From DTWD01 sp963662965 (GTDB lineage Bacteria; Acidobacteriota; Vicinamibacteria; Vicinamibacterales; UBA8438): a stretch of DNA of 64,000 nt. Both the position numbers and the translations under genes were made by a program. The stretch's first letter is position 1; each line of letters opens with the position of its first letter. Shown piece by piece: positions 27,080 through 35,543 of this stretch. Location of the stretch: NCBI GenBank assembly GCA_963662965.1, contig OY759970.1, positions 3,410,001 to 3,474,000 on the forward strand, given 5' to 3'. Below the pieces are notes generated by a model, which ran no database searches, had not been told where the DNA came from, and saw only the letters and a list, made by a program, of their open reading frames with translations.

Positions 27080-27405
27080 ATGAAAGCAACTGTCACGGGT
27101 TCGCTCATGCGCTCTTCTATCACCCAGAGGCACTTTGGGTCCCTCGCGTCTCATCTGCGGTCGGTCGCCTTCCTTGAGGGCCTATCCTACGTCGCGCTGC
27201 TCTTCGTCGCCGTGCCACTCAAGTATCTGGGCGACCTACCGCTCGCAGTGCGGTGCGCGTCGTGGGACCGGTCCACGGGACGCTTTTCGCCTGGCTCGGC
27301 CTGCTCGTAGTCGGTGGACTGACAAGTCGTGACCGGTCCATGGGTTGGGGCATGAGAATCATGGTGGCCGCAAAGAAATCCGACAGAGCAGCCTATGGAA
27401 CCTAG
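27080..27405 (+). pseudogene. DUF3817 integral membrane protein, frameshifted
   Basis: Starts ATG 27080. VAFLEGLSYVALLFVAVPLK and YLGDLPLAVR are DUF3817 marks. The expected continuation VVGPVHGTLFAWLGLLVVGG is present but in another frame after about 27250, where a short GCGGT-like duplication appears to have occurred. Two to three membrane helices; role unknown. Confidence 0.7.
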
Positions 27406-27481
27406 ACCACTTAGGTAGACGTGCAGATCCAGGATTTCCGGACGTTCTTGAACGTTATGTCGAAATGGCGATTAAGGCCCA

Positions 27482-27546
27482 CCGCGCACCCGCGTAACTA
27501 ACCCCTGTTCCTGTTGAACAGCCAGCCGAGTCGCGGGAGGCTGGAC
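27482..27546 (+). repeat. Dispersed repeat, copy 4
   Basis: GCGCACCCGCGTAACTAACC with a degraded core (CCTGTTCCTGTTGAACAGCC) ending GGAGGCTGGAC. Confidence 0.7.
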
Positions 27547-27824
27547 ATTTTGCCGTGCCGTTCGTTGTCGTGGTCGGAAGGAATCTATGATCAGTCGTCA
27601 CGCGATCTACAGGCTGCTTCTATATGTTTTAGTGGTTGGCTTGATTGGTTGCTCATCAGTTGACGAGAAGACGAACTCTCGGGACACATACGACTGGGAT
27701 GCACTCACCACAGATCCACATCGACCGTCGCCGGAACAACGATTTCAAGCGAGAGATAACACTACACTCGTTCACCGTTTATTGCGCCCCCGGTTTTCTT
27801 GGACACGGATTAAGGGAGAATCTG

Positions 27825-28259
27825 ATGTCCAAGGAGGTAGCGGGAATGGTTCAGTCGAGGAGGGTGCAGGGAGCTGGGTCGGCGCGGACGGAGGGAGCCC
27901 GAAGGGCGACCGGAGTCGGCGCCGACGCTGCGGCGGCTGGGGCCCGGGCCTTGGCGCCCGGGCAGCGGTGGAGTGCGAGCCGGAAGCGGGACGTGGTGCT
28001 GCGGCTGCTGTGCGGCGAGTCACTCGACGCGGTCTCGCGTGCAGTCGGGGTGGAGATCTATCGGCTGGAGGAGTGGAAGGCGCGGGCGTTGGCCGGTCTC
28101 GAACTCGGGCTGAAGGAGCAGGCCGGTGAACCGGTAGCCGCAGTGCTGGATGCCGCCAAGCGACACATTGGGGCACTGTCGATGGAGAACGAACTGCTGC
28201 GGGCGCGTGCCCGCGCGGCGGAGCGTCGCCTCCCTTTGGCGACGCGGAGGTCGCGATGA
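27825..28259 (+). CDS. IS-B OrfA
   Basis: A 144-residue protein with an HTH segment (SASRKRDVVLRLLCGESLDA then VSRAVGVEIYRLEEWKARAL) and a helix SMENELLRARARAAERR. GGGAG precedes the ATG. Its stop overlaps the OrfB start as ATGA. Confidence 0.8.
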   Translation: MSKEVAGMVQSRRVQGAGSARTEGARRATGVGADAAAAGARALAPGQRWSASRKRDVVLRLLCGESLDAVSRAVGVEIYRLEEWKARALAGLELGLKEQAGEPVAAVLDAAKRHIGALSMENELLRARARAAERRLPLATRRSR

Positions 28260-29158
28260 TGAGCGCAACGACCTCCGCGACCACGGGGCGGCGCTATGGT
28301 CTCGAACGGGTGTGTCGGACGTGGGAGAGGTCGCGCTCGGCGCTCTACGCGCGGCGGGCGCGTGCGCAGTGCCGAAAGCGGGGTGCTGGCCCGGCGCGCC
28401 GCGGGCCGACGCCCGCGCTGTCGGATGCGCAGCTTTTGGCGGCCATTCGCAGCGACCTGACCCGGTCACCGTTCCAGGGCGAGGGCCATCGCAAGGTCCA
28501 CGCGCGGCTGCGGATTCTCGACGGGATCCGCGTGTCCCGGACGCGGGTGTTGCGTGTGATGCGCGCGCAGGGGCTGCTCTCACCCCACCGCGGGCGGCAG
28601 GGTGACCCGAAAGCGCACGACGGGACGATTGTCACTTCGGCGCCTCAGGTGATGTGGGGCACCGACGGCGTACGGGTGTTCACCGTGGAGGACGGCTGGG
28701 TCTGGACCTTCGCGGCGGTGGACCACTGGAACGCCGAGTGCGTGGGCTGGCATGTGTGCAAGGTGGGGAGCCGTTTTGCCGCCCTCGAGCCGATCGCGCA
28801 AGGGCTCGGGCGACGCGACGGCTCGGTCGAGGCGGACGTGGCCCGCGGCTTGGCGCTACGGATGGACCACGGCAGCCAGTATCTGTCAGACCACTTCCTC
28901 AACCAGGTCCGCTACTGGGGCATCCACCCCAGCTTCGGCTTCCTCGAAGAGCCGGAAACCAACGGGGTCGTCGAGCGCTGGAATCGCACGCTCAAGGAGC
29001 AAGCGATCTACGGCCGGGTCTTTCACACCCTCGCCGACGTGCGCGCCGCCGTCGCTGCGTTCGTCGAACGCGACAACCAGTGCTGGCGCCTCGAAAAGCT
29101 GGCGTATCGCACGCCACTCGAAGCGCGCGAGCAATACGAGCTACGCCATGCCGCGTAG
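28256..29158 (+). CDS. IS-B OrfB, DDE transposase
   Basis: A 300-residue integrase-type transposase: N-terminal HTH (GHRKVHARLRILDGIRVSRT), catalytic Asp in MWGTDGVRVFTVEDGW, Asp in RMDHGSQYLSDHF, Glu in ETNGVVERWNRTLKEQ. The DHGSQY motif is intact here. Complete and probably active. Confidence 0.85.
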   Translation: MMSATTSATTGRRYGLERVCRTWERSRSALYARRARAQCRKRGAGPARRGPTPALSDAQLLAAIRSDLTRSPFQGEGHRKVHARLRILDGIRVSRTRVLRVMRAQGLLSPHRGRQGDPKAHDGTIVTSAPQVMWGTDGVRVFTVEDGWVWTFAAVDHWNAECVGWHVCKVGSRFAALEPIAQGLGRRDGSVEADVARGLALRMDHGSQYLSDHFLNQVRYWGIHPSFGFLEEPETNGVVERWNRTLKEQAIYGRVFHTLADVRAAVAAFVERDNQCWRLEKLAYRTPLEAREQYELRHAA

Positions 29159-30128
29159 CGCAAACGTGTGTCCAAGAAACCGGGTGCGGTACAACTCGTT
29201 TACCGTTCCTACGGCGCACAGGCGTCTATCGAATTGATCTTGCTGCACGGGTCGGGCTTTCACAGTGCCTACCTCAGTCGCTTAGCCACGGAAATTGCTA
29301 GTTCTGGTATCGCTCGGGTTTGGACGCCAGATATTCGCGGGCACGGATTTCGACCACAACGACGGGGAGATATTGACTACATCGACCAGTTGGAAGATGA
29401 CCTTGCGGATTTCAGCGCGTGGCTTCGTGCGATGAATCCACAGGCAGAGCTAGTAATTGGTGGGCATTCAGCTGGGGGGGGACTAACGATTCGTTTTGCC
29501 GGAGGCTCGTACAGAGACACTGCCGATGGGTACCTACTTCTTGCTCCGTTCTTGCAATACAACGCGCCTACGATACGACCACAACTGAGTGGTTGGGCAA
29601 CTCCGAAAACAAGTCGCATTGTCGCCTTGAATCTCCTGAATGCTCTGGGAATTTGTAGTTTCAATGGCATAACGACCTTAGAGTTCAAGCTTCCACCTAG
29701 ATATCGAACTGGGAATGAAACTCTGGCCTACAGTTATCGCTTGATGACGGGGATTAACCCGCGCAATTACGCATCGGACCTCCAGGCTCTGGAGAAACCG
29801 ACTCTTGTTGTTGTCGGAACGGACGACGAATCGTTCTACGCCGATGAATTTCGAAGTGTATTTCAGGAGTTTAGCCCACAAGCCCAGGTTGAATTGATGC
29901 CCGGCGCGACCCATTTGACGTTGGTAGTTGACGCAGGGCTGCCACCGCTTGTTGTTCAATGGCTCAAACGTTCGTTCTTCTGATCTCAGTCGAGTGACTG
30001 TTCATGCCCGGGGATCGGGTTCGGCTAGGGCGTCAAACCCGCCGACCGGAAACGAGAGCTGTGTTGGTGATCGGCTCTTCACCTAGGGAAAATCGACGCC
30101 CGATCCACTTTTCGAAGCCTAGCGAATG

Positions 30129-30342
30129 GGACAAAGCGCACGCGCGGTAACCCCCGTCCCCGTTGAACCGCCAATTTTGTAGCGGGCTACAAAAGTCAGT
30201 AGCCACCCCCGCATTGCACCCTCCCTCTGCGAGCGGGAAGGCGTACGGACTCGACGGGCTAACCTCGACACTGTCTTCTACGGGGTGCACCCGAGCCGTC
30301 CCCGTTGAACCGCCCACCGGGCGTTTTGTCGGATACTCGCGC
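30129..30342 (+). repeat. Dispersed repeat, copy 5 (long form)
   Basis: Two cores (CCGTCCCCGTTGAACCGCC at ~30153 and ~30297) bracket about 125 bp. Inside are the palindrome TTTTGTAGC-GG-GCTACAAAA (30175-30194) and GCACCCTCCCTCTGCGAGCG, whose pairing partner is degraded in this copy. It also contains GTACGGACTCGACGGGCTAA, shared with the copy at 52964. Confidence 0.8.
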
Positions 30343-30805
30343 TTTTGTTTTGCGGATCCAGGAGGTTCGAGAAAAGCAGCACGGGCTATCGCAGTACCTG
30401 CGTGCTCGGCACAATAACCATGCGCGGCTAAGGAGGTCACGCCACTGTTCCGCCGCGTGGTCGAGAGCGACACCATGAATACCATCCCCCTGAATCTTGC
30501 TAATCTGCTTTACGAAGCCAGGATGTTGAGGGCGCTCTCCAGCGTCGGGGAGTCTGGGGGATTGCGCCATCCGTTCCAGGCGCCGCCGTGTTGCTGAGGC
30601 GAGTGATCAAAGGATGTCAAGATATGCCGGCGCTCGTCGCCGCCCTCCGGGCGCGTGACGCGCGGCTGGGTAGAGCCCAGTCAGGAAGGTTGAACGGGGT
30701 TCGGTCGGTTAGTCGAGCCCTTCAGATCGATTCGGTTCACGCTAAGGTGAAGCAGAGTCTATTTAGACTGCAGGTAGTATTCCAGTGCCAGGGTAAGCTG
30801 CAGGT
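30343..30805. other. Intergenic with possible recombinase remnant
   Basis: No intact gene. Plus-strand 30596-30690 encodes DMPALVAALRARDARLGRAQ, reminiscent of the C-terminal coiled-coil part of large serine recombinases. Minus-strand 30400-30530 encodes VKQISKIQGDGIHGVALDHA then AEQWRDLLSRAW, protein-like but unclassified. Both are remnants at best. Confidence 0.35.
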
Positions 30806-31615
30806 ATGAGAACCAAGAAAGTTGGAACTCGCTCATTTCGTCGGGTCCGCGCTGGGTTCGGATCACCCAGAGGCGTGAGTGTCTCAACTAGTCTGCGCCT
30901 GGTCGTTGTGGCGACTCTCGTTCTTGGCGGTTGTAGCCAGACCGGCGGCCCTGTGCCCAGCGTGGAAGAAGTGCCAGAAAGCGAGCAGGAGAGCGACACC
31001 CAGAGCGTCCCAGAATATCCTGAGATGGGCGGCGCCAAGTCGGTAACAAGTTTCTTTATCACGAGTACTGGGGTCGGGACGGGTGGTGACCTTGGCGGAC
31101 TGGTCGGAGCCGACGCACACTGTCAGGCGCTAGCGGCGGCCGAGTACGCGGGAGATCACACCTGGCGGGCCTACCTGAGTACCATAGCCGGCGAGGATCA
31201 GTCAGCCGTCAACGCACGTGACCGGATCGGTACTGGTCCCTGGTACAACGCCGAAGGGCTGCTGGTCGCGGCAAACGTAGAGGCGCTGCACGGTGATGGC
31301 AACCGGATGACCAAAGAGACCGCGACAACCGAACGCCTCGACCAAGTGAACGGTGTCGGCGACATACCCAACAGGCACGACATCCTGACCGGCTCGCAGC
31401 CAGACGGGACGGCGTTCACTGGGGATGAAGACTTGGCGTGCGGGAACTGGACCTCAAGCGACGAGGGGCGCGCTCAGGTTGGCCATCACGACCGGATGGG
31501 CCGCAGCGACAGCGCGAGCTCGTGGAATTCGGCACACCCGTCGAGCGGGTGCGGTCAGGAGGCTCTACAGAGCACCGGCGGGGCGGGACTCTTCTACTGC
31601 TTCGCGATCAATTGA
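30806..31615 (+). CDS. Lectin-like domain lipoprotein
   Basis: 269 residues: long basic N-terminus, signal ending VVVATLVLGGC, an acidic linker (EEVPESEQESDTQ), then a single domain of about 190 residues. Marks: SFFITSTGVGTGGDLGGLVG, ADAHCQALAAAEYAGDHTWR, VNARDRIGTGPWYN, HDILTGSQPDGTAF, CGNWTSSDEGRAQVGHHDR, WNSAHPSSGC and the final GGAGLFYCFAIN. The Cys, Trp and NWTS pattern resembles C-type-lectin-like/endostatin-like surface domains, but I cannot assign a named family. A GTG near 30874 would give a shorter, more usual signal. A paralogue is at 33750. Confidence 0.7.
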   Translation: MRTKKVGTRSFRRVRAGFGSPRGVSVSTSLRLVVVATLVLGGCSQTGGPVPSVEEVPESEQESDTQSVPEYPEMGGAKSVTSFFITSTGVGTGGDLGGLVGADAHCQALAAAEYAGDHTWRAYLSTIAGEDQSAVNARDRIGTGPWYNAEGLLVAANVEALHGDGNRMTKETATTERLDQVNGVGDIPNRHDILTGSQPDGTAFTGDEDLACGNWTSSDEGRAQVGHHDRMGRSDSASSWNSAHPSSGCGQEALQSTGGAGLFYCFAIN

Positions 31616-31647
31616 GGGTTATTGGAGCCAGCTTCTCAAGGAGTGCG

Positions 31648-31833
31648 GTGTTCGACCTGGCCTGGCCGAACGGTATCCAGGAGAATCTCAGCCAACCAGT
31701 AGTCGTACTGCTAAACGAAAGCGCCGAGACGATTGCCGTCGCCAGTCAGGCGGGTTTTCGCTGCTTCACGACGATCCCGGAGTTCAAGAAATATGTGGAT
31801 GAGGAAGTATTGCTGAGTAAGCTCGCAACATAA
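31648..31833 (+). pseudogene. C-terminal gene fragment of unknown identity
   Basis: Protein-like frame FDLAWPNGIQENLSQPVVVL, then LNESAETIAVASQAGFRCFT and IPEFKKYVDEEVL, ending at a normal stop. There is no start codon or 5' part, so it is a tail of a larger protein. Family not recognised. Confidence 0.45.
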
Positions 31834-31850
31834 TTACTGTCATCCTGCCC

Positions 31851-31906
31851 GACCTCGTCACCCCCGTCCCCGTTGAACCGCCCGACGGCGCTGAGTAGGC
31901 TAGACA
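31851..31906 (+). repeat. Dispersed repeat, copy 6
   Basis: CCGTCCCCGTTGAACCGCCC followed by GAGTAGGCTAGAC, the TAGGCTAGAC end type. Confidence 0.8.
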
Positions 31907-31945
31907 CGTTGTGACCTGGCGCCACCCATGAACGGAGCGAAACAG

Positions 31946-33739
31946 ATGCGATCCGACAGCTTGGCTCACCTCGTGGTCATCCTGGCCTTCTCGATCTTGA
32001 TTGCGTCGAGCCCATCGCCGGTGCTCGCACAACCGGCCGACGACTTCGCGCCCGTCACCGATGCCATGCTGGAGAATCCGGCTGATGAAGACTGGCTGAC
32101 CTGGCGGCGCACCACCGACGGGTGGGGCTACAGCCCGCTCGACGAGATCACGTCCGAGAACGTCGGCGCTCTCCGGATGGTCTGGACTCGGGCGATGGCC
32201 CCGGGGCGGATGGAAGGCACGCCGCTGGCCTACGACGGCGTGCTGTTCATGCCGCAGTCAGACGACGTCATCGAGGCGATCGACGCCGTGACCGGGGACC
32301 TGAGGTGGTCGTATCGGCGCGACTTGCCGGACGATGTCTACGACATGGTCGGCGGCAACGCCCGCACCAACCGGAATGTGGCGATCTACGACCGGCTCAT
32401 CGTCAACACGACGGATGACGACTTCGCCATCGGGATCGACGCAACGACCGGCGAGGTGGTGTGGGAGACCAAGATCTTCGACTACCAGGTGAACCCGGCC
32501 GGTCACAGCGCCGGACCGATCATCGCCGACGGCAAGATGATCTCCGGTCGGAGCTGCCGGCCGATGGGTGGCCCGGAGACCTGCGTGGTGATCGCCCACG
32601 ACGCCCGCACCGGTGAGGAGCTCTGGCGGCGGAGCACGGTGGCCCTGCCGGGTGAGCCTGGCGACGAGACCTGGGGAGGGGTGCCCTACGAGCAGCGGAT
32701 TCACGTCGGAAGCTGGATGCCGGCCAGCTATGACCCGGAGTTGCGGTTGATCTACCAGGGGACCTCGGTCACCTCTCCCGCCCCGAAGTTCATGCTCGGC
32801 GGGGTCGAGAACACGCACCTCTATCACAACTCGACACTGGCGCTCGACGTCGACACCGGCGAGATCCGCTGGCACTACCAGCACCTGAATGATCACTGGG
32901 ACCTCGACCATCCGTTCGAGCGGATTCTGGTCGACACGGCGGTGGCCCCGGACCCGTCCGCGGTGAGCTGGATCAACCCGCGCATTCAACCCGGAGAGGA
33001 GCGACGAGTGGTCACCGGCGTCCCGGGCAAGACCGGGCTGGTCTACACGCTGGACCGGGAGACGGGGGAGTTCCTGTGGGCGACGCCGACGGTCACGCAG
33101 AACGTGATCAGCGGCATCGATGGCGCGACCGGGGTGGTCTCGACCAACTCCGAGGTGGTCTTCACGCAGCCGGGACAGGAGGTGTTCGCCTGTCCAACCT
33201 GGAACGGGGGCAAGGACTGGGAGGCGGGCGCCTACAGCCCGTTGACGAACACGATGTACATGCCGCTGCGGCAAACGTGCGCTCGGATGATGGCCGCCAC
33301 GGAGTTCGAAGACCGACCGAACGAGCCCAACGAGAGTCGCGCGGCGATCTACGCGATCGCCTACCGGCATCAGATTGCGCCGGGGACGGAGAACGTCGGC
33401 ACCATTTGGGCGATCTCGGCCGAGACGGGCGTGACCGAATGGCTCTACGAGCAGCGGGCGGCCACCATGTCGCTGGTGGCCACCGGCGGGGGGCTGCTGT
33501 TCGGGGGGGACACCAACGGCCGGTTCCGGGCGTTCAGCCAGGAGACGGGCGAGATTCTCTGGGAGATCAACCTCGGCTCACCGGTGTCCGGGTTCCCGAT
33601 CAGCTTCGGGGTCGACGGGCGGCAGTACATCGCGGTCGCCACGGGGTCGGGCGGCACCGCCTCACACTTCATGGGGCTGACCCCGGAGCTGCGCCCCAGC
33701 TCGGGCAACAACCTGTTCGTGTTCGCCCTTCCGGAATAG
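31946..33739 (+). CDS. PQQ-dependent alcohol-dehydrogenase-like quinoprotein
   Basis: A 597-residue periplasmic quinoprotein. The signal ends PVLAQPAD. Propeller marks: WLTWRRTTDGWGYSPLDEIT (family opening), AIDAVTGDLRWSYRRDLPDD, GIDATTGEVVWETKIFDYQ, ARTGEELWRRS, LDVDTGEIRWHYQHLNDHWD, WNGGKDWEAGAYSPLTNTMY and ISAETGVTEWLYEQ. The adjacent Cys pair of methanol/ethanol dehydrogenases is not seen, and there is no cytochrome c domain, so an external electron acceptor is needed. The Met at 31946 has GGAG at proper spacing; an earlier in-frame Met lies at 31928. A lectin-like gene follows 10 bp later. Confidence 0.85.
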   Translation: MRSDSLAHLVVILAFSILIASSPSPVLAQPADDFAPVTDAMLENPADEDWLTWRRTTDGWGYSPLDEITSENVGALRMVWTRAMAPGRMEGTPLAYDGVLFMPQSDDVIEAIDAVTGDLRWSYRRDLPDDVYDMVGGNARTNRNVAIYDRLIVNTTDDDFAIGIDATTGEVVWETKIFDYQVNPAGHSAGPIIADGKMISGRSCRPMGGPETCVVIAHDARTGEELWRRSTVALPGEPGDETWGGVPYEQRIHVGSWMPASYDPELRLIYQGTSVTSPAPKFMLGGVENTHLYHNSTLALDVDTGEIRWHYQHLNDHWDLDHPFERILVDTAVAPDPSAVSWINPRIQPGEERRVVTGVPGKTGLVYTLDRETGEFLWATPTVTQNVISGIDGATGVVSTNSEVVFTQPGQEVFACPTWNGGKDWEAGAYSPLTNTMYMPLRQTCARMMAATEFEDRPNEPNESRAAIYAIAYRHQIAPGTENVGTIWAISAETGVTEWLYEQRAATMSLVATGGGLLFGGDTNGRFRAFSQETGEILWEINLGSPVSGFPISFGVDGRQYIAVATGSGGTASHFMGLTPELRPSSGNNLFVFALPE

Positions 33740-33749
33740 GAGAAGACAC

Positions 33750-34424
33750 ATGATTAGCAATAACAGAATCCTTCTGGTAGCTATCGCGGTCATCGGTGCA
33801 GTGGCGCTGTCCGGGCTCTCGGTCGTCGCCCAACAGGACGATGAGCGGCCGCCGATGGGCGTCTTCATCACCAGCGTTGGGGTTGGGAACGGCGCGAACC
33901 TGGGAGGCCTCGAAGGCGCGGACACCCATTGCCAGGCGCTGGCCGCTGCGGCGGGCGCGGGCAACCGCACCTGGCGTGCGTACTTGAGCACGCAGGGGCC
34001 CGGCGCGGTCAACGCGCGCGACCGGATCGGGGACGGTCCGTGGGCAAACGCCGTCGGCCTCGCCATGGCCGCCAACGCCGACAGCCTGCACTATGACAAC
34101 TCCAACTTCAACTGGACCTATATGCGCGACGAGAACGGCAATCAGTTCCCGTCACGCATCGACGGGAACCCCGACTTTACGGAGCACGATGCGCTGACCG
34201 GTACCCAGATGGACGGCACGGCGTTTCCGGCGGGTGAGGACCGCACGTGTGGCAACTGGACCAGCAATGACGAAGGAAGTGCCATGCTCGGCCACGCCGA
34301 CCGCTACTCTTTCACGACCCCGGGCTCGTCGTGGAACCAGGCCCATCCTTCCCGGAGTTGCTCCCAACCCGATCTGGTGGCGACCGGAGGGGCCGGCCGG
34401 TTCTACTGCTTTGCAATTGACTGA
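33750..34424 (+). CDS. Lectin-like domain secreted protein
   Basis: A 224-residue exported paralogue of the lipoprotein at 30806, with an ordinary signal (VALSGLSVVAQQ) in place of the lipobox. Shared marks: VFITSVGVGNGANLGGLEGA, HCQALAAAAGAGNRTWRAYL, VNARDRIGDGPW, TCGNWTSNDEGSAMLGHADR and GGAGRFYCFAID. AGGAG precedes the start, and the gene follows the quinoprotein by 10 bp, so the two are probably made together. That suggests a secreted or periplasmic binding partner, which is inference. Confidence 0.75.
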   Translation: MISNNRILLVAIAVIGAVALSGLSVVAQQDDERPPMGVFITSVGVGNGANLGGLEGADTHCQALAAAAGAGNRTWRAYLSTQGPGAVNARDRIGDGPWANAVGLAMAANADSLHYDNSNFNWTYMRDENGNQFPSRIDGNPDFTEHDALTGTQMDGTAFPAGEDRTCGNWTSNDEGSAMLGHADRYSFTTPGSSWNQAHPSRSCSQPDLVATGGAGRFYCFAID

Positions 34425-34436
34425 TCGTCGCGACTG

Positions 34437-34532
34437 ATGGCACTTCAGGTCGGCGACCGCCTCGCCCACTACGACGTGACCGCCCTCATCGGCGAGGAGG
34501 GCATGGGACAGGACTGCGGCCTGCCGGGCTGA
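34437..34532 (+). pseudogene. Ser/Thr kinase N-terminal fragment
   Basis: MALQVGDRLAHYDVTALIGE then EGMGQ, after which an unrelated five-residue end and a stop follow. This is the exact opening of Acidobacterial eukaryote-like Ser/Thr kinases, up to the glycine-rich loop. The rest of the kinase (VYRATD onward) is missing. Confidence 0.65.
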
Positions 34533-34537
34533 TCATC

Positions 34538-35377
34538 ATGCGTGGGATTGTGGTGGCGGTGGCGGTCGTAGCGAGCGTGGGGCTTGCGTGGTGGGAAACG
34601 GCATCTGCCGCACACACGCCGCGGCCGGAGACCGTCTTACCCGAGGCTGAGCTGGCGGCCCAGGGCCAACCGGTCTTCCGCCGTGAGGACGTCCGTCCCA
34701 CTCTGAAGAAACCGAGCGCCGGCGGGCGGGAGTTCTTCTTCACCCGGGCGGTCTACAGCGGCGGACGAGGCTGGCGCGGCGGGTCGTGGGCCACCGACTA
34801 TCCGAAGGCGGACCGTCAGCTTCTGACCATCATCGACCGGCTGGTCGATCTCGACGCTTACGAGAGGGAGAACGCCGTCCAGCTCGACGACCCGAACATC
34901 CGCCGGTTCCCGTTCCTCTACGCGCTCGAGGTCGGCTACATGTACATGACCGAGCCGGAGGTGAAGGGGCTGCGCGACTACCTGCTGGCCGGCGGGTTTC
35001 TGATGATCGACGACTTTTGGGGCTCGGCCGAGTGGGCCAACTTCGAGGCGGAGATCAAGCGGGTGGTGCCGGAGTATCCGATCATCGAGATCCCGCTCGA
35101 CCATCCCTTGTTCACGACCTTCTACAACATCGACGAGATCCGGCAGGTGCCGAACATCGGTCGCGCCCAGGGCGGTCCGACCTGGCAGCGCGACGGGATC
35201 ACCCCGCACGTCCGCGGCATCTTCGACGAGCAGGGCCGGTTGATGGTCATGATCAACTGGAACACCGACATCGGGGATGCCTGGGAGTGGGCCGAGAGTC
35301 CCTACTATCCGCTGCGGTATTCGACCTACGCCATCCAGATCACCGTCAACGCGATCGTCTACGCGATGAGCCACTGA
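34538..35377 (+). CDS. DUF4159-domain exported protein
   Basis: 279 residues with a signal (VASVGLAWWETASAAHT). DUF4159 marks: REFFFTRAVYSGG, WATDYPKADRQLLTIIDRLV, RFPFLYALEVGYMYMTEPEV, LRDYLLAGGFLMIDDFWGSA, PLFTTFYNIDEIRQVPNI, MVMINWNTDIGDAWEWAESP. The family has a class I glutamine-amidotransferase-like fold; members are often near MoxR/VWA systems, absent here. The role is unknown. It lies between two kinase-head fragments. Confidence 0.8.
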   Translation: MRGIVVAVAVVASVGLAWWETASAAHTPRPETVLPEAELAAQGQPVFRREDVRPTLKKPSAGGREFFFTRAVYSGGRGWRGGSWATDYPKADRQLLTIIDRLVDLDAYERENAVQLDDPNIRRFPFLYALEVGYMYMTEPEVKGLRDYLLAGGFLMIDDFWGSAEWANFEAEIKRVVPEYPIIEIPLDHPLFTTFYNIDEIRQVPNIGRAQGGPTWQRDGITPHVRGIFDEQGRLMVMINWNTDIGDAWEWAESPYYPLRYSTYAIQITVNAIVYAMSH

Positions 35378-35381
35378 GTTC

Positions 35382-35543
35382 ATGCCCTTGACTGCCGGCG
35401 ACCGTGTCGGGTCTTACGAGGTCACCGCCAAGATCGGCGAAGGCGGCGAGGTCTACGAGGCGACTGACGCGAAGCTGAAGCCGGAACACAGGCGACCAGA
35501 CCCGCTTACCGTGGAAACCGAGCGATACCATAGCTGCCGTTGA
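35382..35543 (+). pseudogene. Second Ser/Thr kinase N-terminal fragment
   Basis: MPLTAGDRVGSYEVTAKIGE then GGEVYEATDAKLKP, the opening of a eukaryote-like kinase with three residues lost from the glycine loop. After about 34 residues the frame enters sequence antisense to the SMP-30-like gene and stops. Truncated. Confidence 0.65.

Larger units (their letters stand above)
27783..29193 (+). mobile_element. Two-ORF IS with rve transposase (IS-B), copy 1
   Basis: 1411 bp with inverted ends sharing CCCGGTTT(T)CTTGGACAC. The second copy at 39589-40999 has the same length, and I saw only a few base differences. The class is IS3-like by its overlapping ORFs and DDE integrase core. Confidence 0.85.
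27587..29983 (+). pseudogene. Alpha/beta-hydrolase lipoprotein interrupted by IS-B
   Basis: The 5' part (27587-27779) encodes a lipoprotein signal ending GLIGCSS and a segment ending ARDNTTLVHR. The 3' part (from 29194) continues YRSYGAQASIELILLHGSGF, TPDIRGHGFRPQ, the nucleophile elbow IGGHSAGGGLT and the His in GATHLTLVVD. Joined, this is a lysophospholipase-like hydrolase of about 330 residues. The IS-B copy lies between, flanked by near-identical 14-bp sequences (27766-27779 and 29194-29207, one mismatch). An ORF starting inside the IS at 29168 could still give a truncated soluble protein. Confidence 0.75.

Noticed and set aside
29168..29983. Independent soluble hydrolase gene starting inside IS-B
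   Set aside because: The first residues come from the IS end, and the lipoprotein start before the IS joins in frame when the IS is removed. It is best read as the 3' part of an interrupted gene.
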